This document shows positions 13,180 through 25,955 of a stretch of DNA of 64,000 nucleotides, one piece after another (within the stretch, counting starts at the first letter, position 1; each line of letters opens with the position of its first letter). Under the pieces are notes generated by a model, which had not been told where the DNA came from, ran no database searches, and was given only the letters and a program-made list of their open reading frames with translations. Source of the stretch: Glossina fuscipes. Its lineage: Eukaryota > Arthropoda > Insecta > Diptera > Glossinidae. Location: assembly GCF_014805625.2 (NCBI RefSeq), contig NW_023998416.1:32778926-32842925 (forward strand). Reading direction: 5' to 3'. A program made the translations under genes and the position numbers.

Positions 13180-13465
13180 AAAAAGGCGTTATGCTGAGAG
13201 TGGTCGTAAAAATTGTTCGATCCAACCCATTTTCAAAAGGGTTTGCTCTCAAGCTAAAAATCATAAATCTACCAAATTTCGAGAAACTACCAAAAAAATT
13301 GAGGCCTAAAAATCTGATGGATAGACGGATCCACAAATGGGCGTGTGTGAAATTTTTTCTGAATCGATCGCTGTATCTTAGGTCTATCTTAGGCTCTTGT
13401 GGGTGTTCCTTAGATTTGTACAATCTTAATATACTTAGTACGGCAAGTGGCGTAGGGTGTAAAAG
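13180..13465 (-). repeat. Interspersed repeat family A, copy 3
   Basis: On the minus strand it starts at TTTTACACCCTACGCCACTT and runs through the CTTGTG.GAGC, GATCGATTCAG and GGTTGGATCGAACAATT blocks to CATAACGCC. The matching plus- and minus-strand ORFs of about 96 codons are produced by the repeat. Confidence 0.65.
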
Positions 13466-14113
13466 CAATAATCAATGAATAAACATTCGTGACCTACAGT
13501 GATAAGAAATATAGAAGCTAACGCAGCGGAAGGACTTTAAGTACGCATTCAGTTTGAAGCTTGAGGATGCACACAAGCACACACATACACTGGTGTATAT
13601 ATATATATTGATATATTGATAAATTGCCTTCGACCAAAAAAATTTCCGATATCGCAGAGAAGTACGTCATCAATCTACAAACAGAGTACAACACTTTAAT
13701 CCAGCCACGCTATCGTTCATGCCCACTGAAAGAGTTGTGAATATCTCGATATTGATTGCAATATGCCTGCCATAGTAATCCCAATTATTTATTAAAAAAA
13801 AAAAAAAAGTAAGAACACATTCGCCTTTACGGCAAACGTTGCTTTTGTAAGTAAACAAAACCAAAAGTTATGTTTATTTGGCGCATTGTAACTTCTTTCT
13901 ACGGATAACAAACGAGAAGAACGATTCCATTATCAAAAAAAAAAAGAAAACAACGATAATAGTAATTGAAAACACAGTAAAGAGTCAACATATGTTTTTT
14001 TAACATTCCTATAACTTACATATTGAGTGAATTAAATACCCAAGTGTCAGCGTGTTCTCCACGCGATTTCACACATCAGCAATAATTTCTTATACTGACT
14101 CAATCCAAGTGCT

Positions 14114-14209
14114 AAGAGAACGAAACGAGATGGACTAAGACAAATTAATTGGCTTAGTCCATCTCTGTTCAACATACCAAAAAAAAAAAAAGAAAAAAGA
14201 GAACGAAAC
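14114..14209 (+). mobile_element. 70-bp poly(A)-tailed hairpin retroposon with 13-bp TSD
   Basis: A perfect 13-bp direct repeat (AAGAGAACGAAAC) lies at 14,114-14,126 and 14,197-14,209. Between them is a 70-bp insert. It starts with a perfect 13-bp inverted repeat (GAGATGGACTAAG at 14,127-14,139 and CTTAGTCCATCTC at 14,153-14,165, loop 13 nt), continues with TGTTCAACATACC and ends in an A-rich tail of about 18 nt. Target duplication plus 3' poly(A) is the signature of LINE-driven retrotransposition. The insert is either a retroposed small hairpin RNA or a drastically 5'-truncated SINE/LINE end. Confidence 0.7.
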
Positions 14210-15394
14210 AAACCCCATCCGAGGTAGTTTCAATAGAAACTATCAAAGAATGTATTGGATCTTTAAAATGGCTGCATTGAGCGGATTGAGATGAATGGAT
14301 GAAGCACCCACAAAATATTTGTTGCAATCAGGATGAATCTATAATAGTTTGTCGTTCGTTGGATTTGTATTTTTCCCTTATCACTGTCACCACGTTTAAA
14401 GATCTGTTAAATCGATCCAAAAGCTTGCCAACAATTATTAAGCACCGTTCATGAATAGAGTGGTGTCCATAAGCAGTGTGTCCAATGCGAACAATTGCTT
14501 ATCATTTCCGGTACTGTATACGGGTTGGTGTCTTAGGCTATATGTGTAATTGCGAAAGTATTTTTAGGTCACAAGTTATCATTTAGGCAAGGAATGCAGC
14601 ACCGAATGGGTTAAGGAACATGTCATCTTTGGGTTGTTCGGCTGAAACAGTTTCCCACATCGGAACGCGCGACACGGAATGGTTTAAAACAATTCACACT
14701 TTCTCGGCATCTTTGATAGGGAATGTAAAAGAATTTGTGACAAAAAAGCACCGAATGGTGCACGTATGCCATCTAAGATAATTAGATAAACGATCTCTCA
14801 CGATCATTGCATTGTTACTGCTTAGTATTTTTTTGTTGTGCAAACTCAAAGCAAAGCAAAACAAAGTTCTTCTCACTTGTTGCTATTTCTTATGTACAAT
14901 TAAATCGCTTCTCTTAAGAAAAACTTCTTCTTTCATTCATTCTTTCATTGCTACACAAGAATGTATTTTCATTAAATTTCAATCATCTTTGTTCATAATT
15001 TTAAAAAGCTCAAGATTTTGTTCTTTTTCCAGTTCGCAAGTGCAAGAAGTTTCTCTTTTCAATTCGCTTGCGTGTAAATACCGCACACTTTTATGGCTTT
15101 GTTTTTTCATTATTTTCATAAATTCAACTAAAAAAACACATAAATGAATTATTAATGAAATTACTTAGCATTTTGCGCGTAACATTTATGATTCGCTGCA
15201 TTTTTAAAAATATTCTCTGGAAAGCAATTTCAACAAAACCCACTATTTAATCGAAGCACTTTGCACTAAAAACTAAACGACTCCAGTCCATGCCTTGGAT
15301 GTCAAAACCATATGATTTGTTGACAATAAACTAGTGATATGTGTGTGAGCGATAACAATTGGTTCTTTAATCGCCCGAACTTGGAGATGGTACG

Positions 15395-15455
15395 TGAGAG
15401 AGATAGAGATACAGAGAGAGAGAGAGAGTGAGTGAGAGGGAGAGGGAGAGGGAGA
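15395..15455. repeat. GA-rich low-complexity tract
   Basis: An imperfect run of GAGA, GTGA and GAGGGA units. A similar but looser purine-rich tract lies at about 23,740-23,850. Confidence 0.8.
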
Positions 15456-16169
15456 GCAGTTAATTATTAATTTTCAATTTGAAAAATTTAAACTTCTCGA
15501 ATATATCTGCATTGAAATACAAATAAACAACAAAACCATTTTCAGTTTATAAATAAAAGCACGCGTAACAACTCACACCCGTGATATATACTCTTCCTCA
15601 TCGTGTACATTTTTATATGGTAGGCGTTTCTTTTATTTTTATTTATTTATTTTTATTTCATCGCTGAAGATTACCGTATAAGACGTACATGTGATCAAAA
15701 TGGATATCGTTCTATGCAAATTTCCAGGTAAACAAATTAACATCAAATTAATCATTCATGTGTGCGACTGAATTAAAAAGAAAAGAAAAACCACACCATG
15801 ACGTGTAAAGTTTTTTAAGAAATTTTATACACTAGAATATCATTGCGTAGAGGTGTGACAATAAATTCGAAGTTACGCATTAAAGATAATCGCCGATTAA
15901 CGTAATAAAGTTCTAACATTAAATCGCTAACGTGGCTCTCTGGGTTAACCAAAAGAGCTGCATATATAGAGGAACATCTCGATTATCAGGACTTGCAAAT
16001 ATCTAAAGGATGTAAATGAGAAGACATTTGCAGAACATCACATGGATCTGCACTTATATATTTACACATGCAATTTAGCTACACTAAAGTAACAACCCGA
16101 TAGAGTAGGCTCTTAAAAATAATTCTTAAGCTAAGCCTTAGAATTAACATTTTTAAAATAGAAACATAG

Positions 16170-16600
16170 TGAGATGATTATATTCCGTCGTGGCCCTAAA
16201 AAAAAGAAAAAGAACTACATTTCCTTATGCTACAAAATTGAGTGGGTGCGGCTGATTTTTTCTATTTTCCGAATAAATGTGGAAATTTATATGGTGTGTG
16301 TGTGTGTTGCACTTTATGAGTGATAAGCAAAGAAAACAACTTTTGTTATATGGGTGTGTGAGCGTTGTAGGCCCTTTGCAAGTTCATAGGCAATATTTTA
16401 ATTTTTACAATAGACATTACGCAGATGGACAGACGCGCCGACGGGCAGACGGGCATTTTTAAATCTATTCCGATCTTAATACCGATCAAGAATATGTACA
16501 GTTTGCAGAGTCGAGAAAGCTTCCTCCGAGGCGTCGCAAATGTTCTAACAAATGAACATACCCCTCATCCTTCGGTGATGGGTGCCATAAAGAAACAACA
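16170..16600 (+). repeat. Interspersed repeat family B copy
   Basis: It contains GAGTGGGTGCGGCTGATTT, GATGGACAGACGCGCCGACG, AGAATATGTACAGTTTGCAG and GAAAGCTTCCTCCGAGGCG, and ends with ACCCCTCATCCTTCGGTGAT. A more decayed relative follows at about 16,860-17,230 (GTGGGCATGGCCAATTTTT and later blocks). Confidence 0.65.
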
Positions 16601-17819
16601 AAACCTAAATTCATGTGTAAGTAAACAATAAAAAGAAAGGAGAGAAAAATGAAAACAAATAGCAAAGTTGTAGTCTCGCTTACCTACCGCCCCTAAAATC
16701 TTTAGACACTATTAAGAAAAAATTAATCCACAAGGTCGCGATGTCCATTCATAACGCATTTTTAGGCAGATAATATCTTCATTTGAGCAATCTATCGTGT
16801 TACCTTATGATGGATAAGCACAAAACCTCAAAAAAGTGAAAAAAGAAAATTCAGTCATTTGTAATTTTGTGTGGGCATGGCCAATTTTTACATTTTCGCA
16901 CATAGATAGTAGAGTTCTTCGTAAGGAGAATGTAGAAAATTTCTATCTATCTTTCATTATTTGTTAATAATGCGCAAAAACCCAGAAATTTTTGTACAGA
17001 GAAACGCTTTCCATTTCCTTATTAATCCGGGTGCAAAAACTTTCCAACTTTTCCAGCAAATTTGAAATCGATATCTGCGTTTTTGCGACCAGGAGAGTGT
17101 CAATAACACACACAATATATATATATACATATAACGGTTCAGAATTTAACGCTGATCAATATAGGGTCTCTGAAGCTTTTCTTCTTATCAATTTACTCGA
17201 AACATTTGTATGCGATTTGCTCAAGGTACACTTCTCCAAGAAGCCAATGATTTGAGTCAGGATTACTTCGTTAACCGATTTTAAGAAAATGGCTTCCGAA
17301 GGACGATCGCTTTTAAAAATCGATTAGTTCGAACTGCTTTTGCGATCATTCCCAACAAAACTTGGATCAAATGATGCACATTTTTCAACCCTCTACCATG
17401 TAATCTTGCCTACGAAAAATAAATCTTTATATGTCAAAAAGCTTTAATTATTACAATTCTGTGATGAAAATTGGTCCACGACACTTATTCGAAGTGGAAT
17501 AAGTAATTTCACAAAATTGTAACGACATAGACTTATTGATGGTAGCCTGCACAAAATCAGACTTCGCATGGAAAATAAGTCTTTCTGTGACGAGGCAAAA
17601 CGTTCCCATTTTTAATACTTTGTGATCAAATTGGATGATAATTGAGTTTTTTTTGGTTATGAGTCATATAAGAAACCCCATGAGAAATACGCTTTCACAC
17701 AGAGACCAGGTACAATTTTTGTTAATTTATCATGAAAATAAGTGAAAAATTGTTGTAAAGGAAGTGATGTAGGGTATGTAATGATCAGTTTTGTACAACT
17801 ATGAAGTTTTAATTTTTTT

Positions 17820-18110
17820 TTATACCCAACACGTCTTGTGGTGCAGGGTGCGGACATATCTAACATCCGAAAGGGCTCTCTTTACGCTGATTGATTCGCA
17901 ATCATTTTCTAAATCGATCTAAGCCTGTCTGTCCGTCCGATGTCTGTCCATGTATATGTGTTCAAGCTACAGTTCGTAATTTCCGACGTATTTTGATGAA
18001 ATTTTTGCCCTAAGAACGAACGTTACTCAAAACGGTTCGGATCGGTCCACTTTTTCGAACACTCCCCATATTACACCCTATTTTCAAAAGCCGTTATATG
18101 TAAAAAATTG
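17820..18110 (+). repeat. Interspersed repeat family A copy
   Basis: It starts with TATACCCAACACGTCTTGTGG, then CATCCGAAAGGGCTC, ATCGATCTAAGCCTGTCTG, CCGTCCGATGTCTG, AAAACGGTTCGGATCGGTCC and GCCGTTATATGTAAAAA, a nearly complete series of family A blocks. Confidence 0.7.
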
Positions 18111-19344
18111 CAATTTTCAAAATTTTTCGGCAAAGGTGGCTAAGTAATAGTATTTTGGCACGTTACATTGGTATTAGCTGGAGCAATTTTTTGAATACCC
18201 GCTCATATCACGAAAACTGAAATTCATATGACAAAAAGGTGTAATTTTGAATGCTTCTTTTTGAAAATTGGACAATCATAATAATTAAAGATAGAAAAGT
18301 AACTACAGCAAATTTGGACCACCTTGGCCACTTTTTTGCATCCTATACTAATAAGGATTTCACGAAAATTGACCCTTTGTAGGGCAGAAAAGTTCAAACT
18401 TTAATCTATGGCGATGCAAATTGACCCATAGCAAAAATCGTCTTCGGTCATACGAAGGTATAACTGATAAAATCTTTCCTTTTGTCATTTTACATTATTA
18501 GAGCAATTGATTTCTAAAATTCCTTAATACTCATAAGGTACTAATAACTTGCAGTACAAATATAACGCTATGTGAATAGTGATAGGTATTTGAAATTCAA
18601 CCCCGGCCGAATATTCCCTTTTTGCTCGCTTTACGATAAAATATTTGTATATAAAAGACTTGGTCATAGCTAAATAAATCTTTCTTCTTTTCGTATTTCT
18701 TGTATTTCTTCAAGGCAGCAGTACGTATGTCAATGATAAATCCGCGATTTTGGATGGATTTCATAAATTTGTCCCTTTAGCGACACTTACCATGTTCTTT
18801 AGCTATCTTTTCTGTGAGCTTTACTTCATACCTTACACAAAATATGAACCAGCCTTCAAAAACACGAAGAGCAGGCTATAGTTTACATATTAATAAAATT
18901 GTTTTCGATTACAGTTGAAGGCTCGAAACATGTGAAACTTTTTCTTAAAACACAATTTGTCAAACCCTTCACACCTGCTTACCTTACAACAGCAATTCAA
19001 TCACGTCGGCGAAAGTCCTCCAAAGGTGGCCAAATGCGGTTATTTGTCATAAAAATCTCCACTTCCTTTCTCTAAACGCTATTTGTGGAAGGACAACATA
19101 TTTTTATATCACGTCATTCTTGGCCGAGTCAGTTATTCAAAATATTCAAAAATTCTGATCACGTAAACATAATTTTATTAAAAATATCACATGGCTTGTC
19201 CTTAAAAAATATGGAAATTATATGCGACACTTGTCCATTGCTTCGTGTTTACTTAAATATTCTAACCATAGCCTTAGGAAACCAGGAGAAACACGAGTCA
19301 TCATCAAATACCCTACGCCACGCTACAGGTATTCGTATGACGAC

Positions 19345-20105
19345 ATTTGAAAATAAGACGCTCTACGAGAAGTGATTAAAAAAGTAATCCGACTTTCCAT
19401 AGCGTTCGTCTTTGGGGCAACACACGTTACTGTACCAAATTTGACCAAAACATCTCAAATATTGCGGCACTCCTAAACTCCTAAACCAATTCAGAGGCAG
19501 ATTCTGAATCGATGGATATAATAGCAGGTAGATCCATTTCAAGTCCTCCTGCCTGTTGCAGACATGCAATCAAACTCAATACGCCATTGTATCTCAAAGT
19601 TTGCTTTGTTTGCAATATTTTTGCAATAAAAAACAAGTAAGAACATTGTAGTCGGGCAAGGCCGACCTACGGCACATTGTCTAATACAATTCTTATTTTT
19701 ATTATAGAACACAAAAATGATGTCTTCTTTCTTTTATAAAGGCATATTTTTCATGTGCCCATTTGTGGGGGGTAAGCGGCCCCAAAACTCAACCTAAAGT
19801 AGTCCAAGTTTAATCCTTACATAGAACATCTTTATATGAAATTACTGTAATATTATGGGAAAATTTTCATCACCACATATTATAACTTAGACTTTGCTGC
19901 TCTACAAAGGCTCAATTTTCGTGAAAATGTTTATTAGACGTCAGACAGACAGACGGACATACAGGCTTAAATTAATTCAGATTATGATTCTGAGTCGATC
20001 GGTATAATAAAAAGTGGGTCTTCCTTAAACCATTCCGCGTATTACATACGACCGCACTAACTTTCACTAGTATACCCAGCACCACAAATGCTGTAGGGCA
20101 TAGTA
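19345..20105 (-). repeat. Two family A copies in inverse orientation
   Basis: The first (about 19,345-19,575) shows, in plus-strand reading, GAAAATAAGACGC, CGTTCGTCTTTGGGGCAACAC, CATCTCAAATATTGCGG and ATTCTGAATCGATGG. The second (about 19,920-20,105) shows CAGACGGACATACAGGCTTAA, GATTCTGAGTCGATCGGTAT and CAGCACCACAAATGCTGTAGG. Between them at 19,652-19,667 lies the palindromic GTCGGGCAAGGCCGAC found at family B ends. Confidence 0.6.
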
Positions 20106-20429
20106 AAGTTGTTCACAAAAGTTTATCAAAGCACGTGACCTCTTATTAAGTTTTAAGCGTAGCGATGGGCAGCATGACTCCCTAACTAACTATAATGGTA
20201 TCCTTCCCCACAGTCTGCAGTTATGCACCACTGTACGCATTCTTACATATTGATTGCTAAATCTTTTGTTCACTTAGATATCGTAGCTTACGATTATAGG
20301 CTCTCGGAGCCTTTACCTCGATTATTCTGGACCAGTGCGCAATTCCTAATCTGAGCTAGTGTGCAACTCTTCATCTGCAAAATCTAATCTTTAAAGTAGC
20401 ACAGCATTACAAGTTCTATAGATTAAGTT

Positions 20430-20835
20430 TTTTTCTCCACTTTTACACGTACAGAGTAGAGTGTTTCGTAAAATAAGTACGGAAAATTTCAGTTTTCTAC
20501 CTCTTATAATTTCTGAGTAACGAGTAGGAATTCACAAATTTTTGTTAAGAAACAAAGAGCTGTGTACAGTTTATGTTCCACCGCGAGCTTCTGCTCTGAC
20601 CATTTTGGCCCATTTTCGAAGCCTACCACCAAATTTGGAGTTGATGTCTTCGTTTTTGCGATCAGGAGACCGCACAGTCATACAGACGGACAGACATGGC
20701 TAAATCAATTCAGAATTACGCGCTAATCAAGAATATATGTACTTTATAGGATCGCCGAAGCTTCCTTTTAGGTGTTGCACACATTATGAAAAAATCCAGA
20801 ATGGATATGTCGCCATCTTACAGTAGTGGGTATAA
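20430..20835 (+). repeat. Interspersed repeat family B copy
   Basis: It contains TTTTGCGATCAGGAGACCGC, CAGACGGACAGACATGGCTAA, AGAATATATGTACTTTATAGG, GAAGCTTCCTTTTAGGTGTTG and ends GTAGTGGGTATAAAAG. It matches the 3' two thirds of the other B copies. Confidence 0.6.
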
Positions 20836-21200
20836 AAGAAATTTATGTTTTTTCAAAAGCAACCTATAGCATTTACGCCCCCTTAAGTTAACTATATTGA
20901 CTTGAAAGACCTTAACGCAGCGAGTTTCGCTAATTAAAATTTAATACTTCAAGCATCGTTGCTTGCCAAGCAAAAAAAAACTTGCGAATTTTTGAAAAAA
21001 ATTTCTTTTTCAATTTTTACGTTCATTTCTAAGGTAGCTCTGAATACAATGCAATGCAATCATGATGATGACGTATGATTTGTGTAACTGTACAATACTT
21101 TCGCGTAGTTTAAATTTTAGTGTTGCATGAAAGGCAAATTTTTAGTTTTATATTTTATGTATATAATATTTTGCATCCCATATACTGCTTGTACTGTACC

Positions 21201-21362
21201 TTATTTTCTTTCAGAAATAAGCTCTTCAGGAGTCGGTTTGTGGTCCTCATTATCGAGTTGGCTTGAACCTAATTTTCTCCTTTTATTAAGCAGCTTTTTA
21301 GGAGTAAGCGGTAGTGTGACACTCGATAGCATACGAACACTGCTCGATATCGAACGTGCCAT
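21201..21362 (-). CDS. Candidate 53-aa small ORF, basic
   Basis: A minus-strand frame from ATG (21,360-21,362) to TAA (21,201-21,203). The predicted peptide is basic in the middle (TPKKLLNKRRKLGSS) and acidic toward the end (QLDNEDHKPTPEELISERK), with charged, proline-containing composition unlike the Phe/Ile/Tyr-rich translations of surrounding noise. It could be a real short exon or smORF of an unrecognised gene. No partner exon or clear splice acceptor is visible, and no family is recognised. Confidence 0.3.
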   Translation of the reverse strand: MARSISSSVRMLSSVTLPLTPKKLLNKRRKLGSSQLDNEDHKPTPEELISERK

Positions 21363-21777
21363 CAACCCAAAAATAAGGCCGTATGGTTTTTGTGTGTATG
21401 TGCAAGTGAACTAGTTTGATAACGGGAATCGTAAACCGACTCCAGACTTTGTAGAGGATTTTTAATTAACTTCTTTCTCTTGTCAATAAAATTTTAATAG
21501 ATCCCATAGCTTGGCGCCAAACCAAGCTAAAGGTAAGGAACGAGCGTTTCAATATCACAATGAAGATATGAGGTATACTTACGTAATTATGCCATTTATA
21601 ATAACAAGAGATGCACATCGTGAATATTGTTCATTCTTTGTCAAAACAGCAGAAGCTTTTATCGAGAGCTTAAAACTGGCACATAGGCCTCCTGTTTGCA
21701 TATAGTAAGCGAGCAGGAATATTATTTTTGTCAAAAAGAAAATTTGACGTCCAAGTTAAAGATTTACGTAATATTTC

Positions 21778-22090
21778 GCCCTACACTACTTGTGTGCAAC
21801 ACGCAGAGGCACTTGAGATAGACCTACCTTTTATCATACCGATCGATTTAGAATCACTTTCTACATCGATTTAAGCTTGTCTGTCCATCTGTCCACCTTG
21901 TTCACTTGTGTTCCAGCTACAGACCACAATTTTTGAGATATTTTGCTGAAATATTGTATACCGAGATTGTTCCAGGGACAAATACTATTGAAAATGGTTC
22001 GTGTCGGACTACCTTTTCGAACACTTCCCATATAACTTCTTTTTTGGAAATGGTTATAAAATTACGTGTAGAGTGGTGTAGAGAATTTAA
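21778..22090 (+). repeat. Interspersed repeat family A copy
   Basis: It starts CGCCCTACACTACTTGTGTG and contains ATACCGATCGATTTAGAATC, TTAAGCTTGTCTGTCCATC, CAATTTTTGAGATATTTTGC and GAAAATGGTTCGTGTCGGAC. It is one of the best-preserved copies in the window. Confidence 0.7.
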
Positions 22091-24239
22091 TAGAGAGCCG
22101 TGGTCCATCATAGCGGATTTAATTGCTTCTTACTTGCAACCTTCAATAGGTTCATGGGGTGACTATTGACGTATCCATTGGAACTGACGTATATATAGGA
22201 AAAACTTTATGTCAAAACCCAAAGGGTTCATCAATTGAGTGATGTGTTACTTTTGCAAAGAACTTTTTTATTGCCGCGTATCCTGCAACTCTATGAAGAG
22301 TGGGTAATAAAAAATTCGTTGGTTTTTGTTTTTGTGAAAAACTTGTTGCTATACTCACAACAGCAACATGTTGCATCAATGCGTTTACTTAGTTTAATAC
22401 ATGCGTACACATTTTATTCATATCCTTTTCATTCGTTTCAGTTAACGAAAGCCGTGAAGTAACTCATTTGTTGCGATAGTGTAAATGCTTGCTTGCAAAT
22501 ACGTGTGGAGCGAATGTTACAAGAACCGCATACCGCCCGCTAGTTCATGTAATGTCGGCCATGGCTTGAAAAGCAAAAATTAAAAAAACAAAAACAAAAC
22601 AAAAAACAAGCTTTAATGTTAATATTGTTTGTATACGTAGTAGTTGTGGTTTTAGTTGTTGCCGCAATAACTGCTACCGTTTTTTTTTTTTTTGTTCTTG
22701 TTTTTATTTTTTTCCGCATAAACAAGTAAACGTGTGCGACGAATAGTCGTAATGTGCTTTACTACCCTTAGTACTACGCGTAGTGGTGTTGCTATTGTTG
22801 CTACTTGTTGACATTCGCTGTTTATATAAACAAATCCAGTGATTTATTTACTGTTAATCGCTCTTGAACATTGCTTTAAAACGGTCTTAGCCCGTGTGCT
22901 GGCATATTTTAACGAAACCAATAAAATTGAAGAAGGGATTAAACAACGTCGCATTCAAAAGTAATTGAACAGTTAATTGATATCATAAAAATGCAATTAA
23001 GTTTTTAAAACAATCTGACAAGTGATAAAAAAGAGAGAGAAAAATAAGTCAATCAACATCAATTCAGTGTAAAATTAAAAATAATTTCATTTAAAATATT
23101 CACGCGTTCCAATTCGTTCCTTCATGATTGTGTGTCTGCGTTGGGGAAAGAACCTTACCAATCATACTGCAAAATAACAATTTTGTTTTCTCAATTTCAT
23201 TTTATTGTAAATTCATTAGTTTAACATATCCACTGCAATTTTCCAAATAATGAAAAAGGCAAAAAAACAAAAACACAAAAAAAAAAAAATTGTACTCCGT
23301 AGTTATTATTTACTACTACGATACGGCATAGTATAATCTCTATGTATGTATGAACGTTACAATAAGTAAACAACTTTTTAATAACATCAATGACTAAATA
23401 AATGAAAAGATAGACAACAGGCACACAACACATGTATTTGTACATGAATTCTATTCATGCTGATGATGATAGTAATAATAATAAAACCACCGACCGACAC
23501 ATTCGCAAAGGGACAATATAAGCGGATTTTTATTGTTATCACCGCAGATATGCGATATATTCATTTAGTCATCCCGCTTGCTACAACATAACGTTGCAGT
23601 GGATACACTGCCTAGCAAATAACATCCGCAAAACCTTTCACTCTCTCGTCCTCTCATCATATGTAGCTAATGAGTATTAGAAAAAGAATAAAGCGAACGA
23701 ATAACATTCTCTTGTAGATCAATTCAATTGGGGTGAGTAGTGAGAGACAAAGACAGAAAGGAAATGATCGAGCGGGGAAGCGAGGTGCAGGGAGAGAAAG
23801 AAATAGAAAGATAAGAAACTAAGATAGCGAGGAAGAGAGAGCGAAAAATGGAAGCCGCACCAATATAACATTTTTTGCTAATACACACAATTTATCGGTG
23901 GGAGTTACGAGTATTATGTGAATTTAATAAATCCCGTGTGGCGTTTTGAAGTTTCTAAAGTTAGCATAGCTAACAAAATTATATTCGCCAGACTTCTCGG
24001 TTGATAATTACATTACACACAGTACACTAGCACTCTAGTCAAAGGCATTCCCGCGCTGATCCTTTAGATATCCACGCAGTGTTTTTTTGTATAAATCTTT
24101 CTTTTCTTGTTTTTGCCAGGTTTTTGTCGGGTAAATTATTTTTACGATGATTACGGTTCAATTTCATTTGCGAACATTAGCTAGCTATAAAAGCGTCAAA
24201 TTCCAGCTTTCTGTCAAAATTCTTGTGACGGTAAAAGTT

Positions 24240-25605
24240 CCATCAGCCGACATAGGATGGGCAAATGAACAGACGGACATTGCTAATTATATATATTAAA
24301 ATATACAATCTCGCAAAATACCGCCATCCTCCCGGGTTTCTCCAGCGGACACACATTGCAATTTAATTAAAGGACATTAAGAATTTTAATCATATGCTTG
24401 CAAATATTATCCCAATTCTTCTATCGCTTTACTTGCGCTAGCGTGAATTTATGGTCGTTATAATTGTGCGGATAAGAGAACAATTGAATATTTTGTGGAA
24501 AAATTCGAATCGCAAATACGACGCAAAAATATATAAATCGACCACAAGGCACAAAGCGGGGTTATGCGAGTCTTCATTTACTTATCGTTCGAAGGCCTTT
24601 TTGAGGAATTAACAATCTCTGTTAGCGACTTTGCCGGAATTTTTCACACACATTTGTATAAGTGAATGCTTGTAACTTATCAGTTTAATAAACATGATAA
24701 ATAGTCCGCGCAAAAGGGACGGGATTAAAAAAGCGATATTTGACGAGGGAAGAATTTAATAAAAAGAAAAAAAAAACACTATATCACGCTAACCAAAGAC
24801 CTACGCATTTTATTGGCGTATTTTCTGAAGCATATTTGAAATTCTAACCAGTAGGAAATTTGTATTCGGCGGGGGCCTTATCTTGCTAACCCATTATCAT
24901 TAGAATTTTTAGCACCGCGTGCTTTCATTTATGGTCACAAAATATGAAAATTTATATTTAACATTCCAGTTCAGTAGAAGTTATTGGTGACGAAAATTAA
25001 TCGACAAGGTCATAATGTCCTAACCAATTTAGAATTAATACACTTGGCTTTTCACAATCTACTCTTCAAAGCCTTCTATTTGATATCCATATCGCTGATA
25101 TTATTAAGAAAAAAAATCCACGAGGTCCCGGTGTACACCAGGTTTATTTTAAAGTTAACGCTTTTTACGCAGATAATATGCCTTCGTTTGAGGAATATAC
25201 AAAGTCGTTCTAAGCGTTCTGTCTTGTTACCTTAGGGTTAAGTAAATGTAGAGAATTTCAGCCTTCGTCGTTAGTAATGAGCCAAAAGCCACAAGCTTTC
25301 CTTTACAGAAAGGGAGTTGCATTCAGTGTACGCTTTACTGCGGATGTAAGCCGGAACGAATTTGGTCCATTTTCAGTATCAGACTGCATTTAGAAACTTT
25401 CGTCAAATCTGAAGTCGATATCTACATTTTTGCGACCAGAAGAATGCCAACACCCACCACCAACAACCACCACCAACACCCACCACCAGAGGGGCAGACA
25501 TGGCTTAATCGATTTCGAATTTCCCGCTGATCAAGAATTTGCATAGTTTATAGGGTCGCTGAAGCTTCCTTTTGGATCGCCATCCTTTGGTGATGGTTAT
25601 AAAAA
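24240..25605 (+). repeat. Family B fragments around a (CCACCA)n run
   Basis: A short fragment lies at about 24,240-24,370 (CAGACGGACATTGCTAA, CTCCCGGGTTTCTCCAG). A longer decayed copy runs from about 25,060 to 25,605 with TTTTGCGACCAGAAGAATGCC, AGAATTTGCATAGTTTATAGG, GAAGCTTCCTTTTGG and CATCCTTTGGTGATGG. Inside it, 25,445-25,490 is an expanded CCACCA/CAACAC simple repeat replacing the usual (CAGACGGA)n-like block. Confidence 0.55.
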
Positions 25606-25649
25606 CGGGGTAATAACAAGTAAAAATGCTATTGTGGGCGTAACCAACA

Positions 25650-25955
25650 TTTATTCATATAATGATTTTTGAAAATAAGGCGTTATGTGGGAATTGGTTC
25701 AAAAAGCGTTTGGATCGGAAGTATTTTCAGTAGCGTTTGTCCTTGGGCCAAAACACATGGCAATTGAGGTCTGCACGTAGATGACAAGAAAACAGGACGG
25801 ACGCACAGACAAGCTTAGATCGATTCAGGAACACCTTTTGTATTTAAAATATATAGATACGGGATAGTAAAAATGCGTTTATCTCAACTCCTTGTGGGTG
25901 TTGTATGCATTCGCATACAAACTTAACATTTTCTTGTAAGGCAAGTAGGATAGGG
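25650..25955 (-). repeat. Interspersed repeat family A copy
   Basis: In plus-strand reading it has GAAAATAAGGCGTTATGTGG, GTAGCGTTTGTCCTTGGGCC, CAAGCTTAGATCGATTCAGG and ends with AAGTAGGATAGGGTATAAAAA, the reverse complement of the family A start. Confidence 0.65.
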
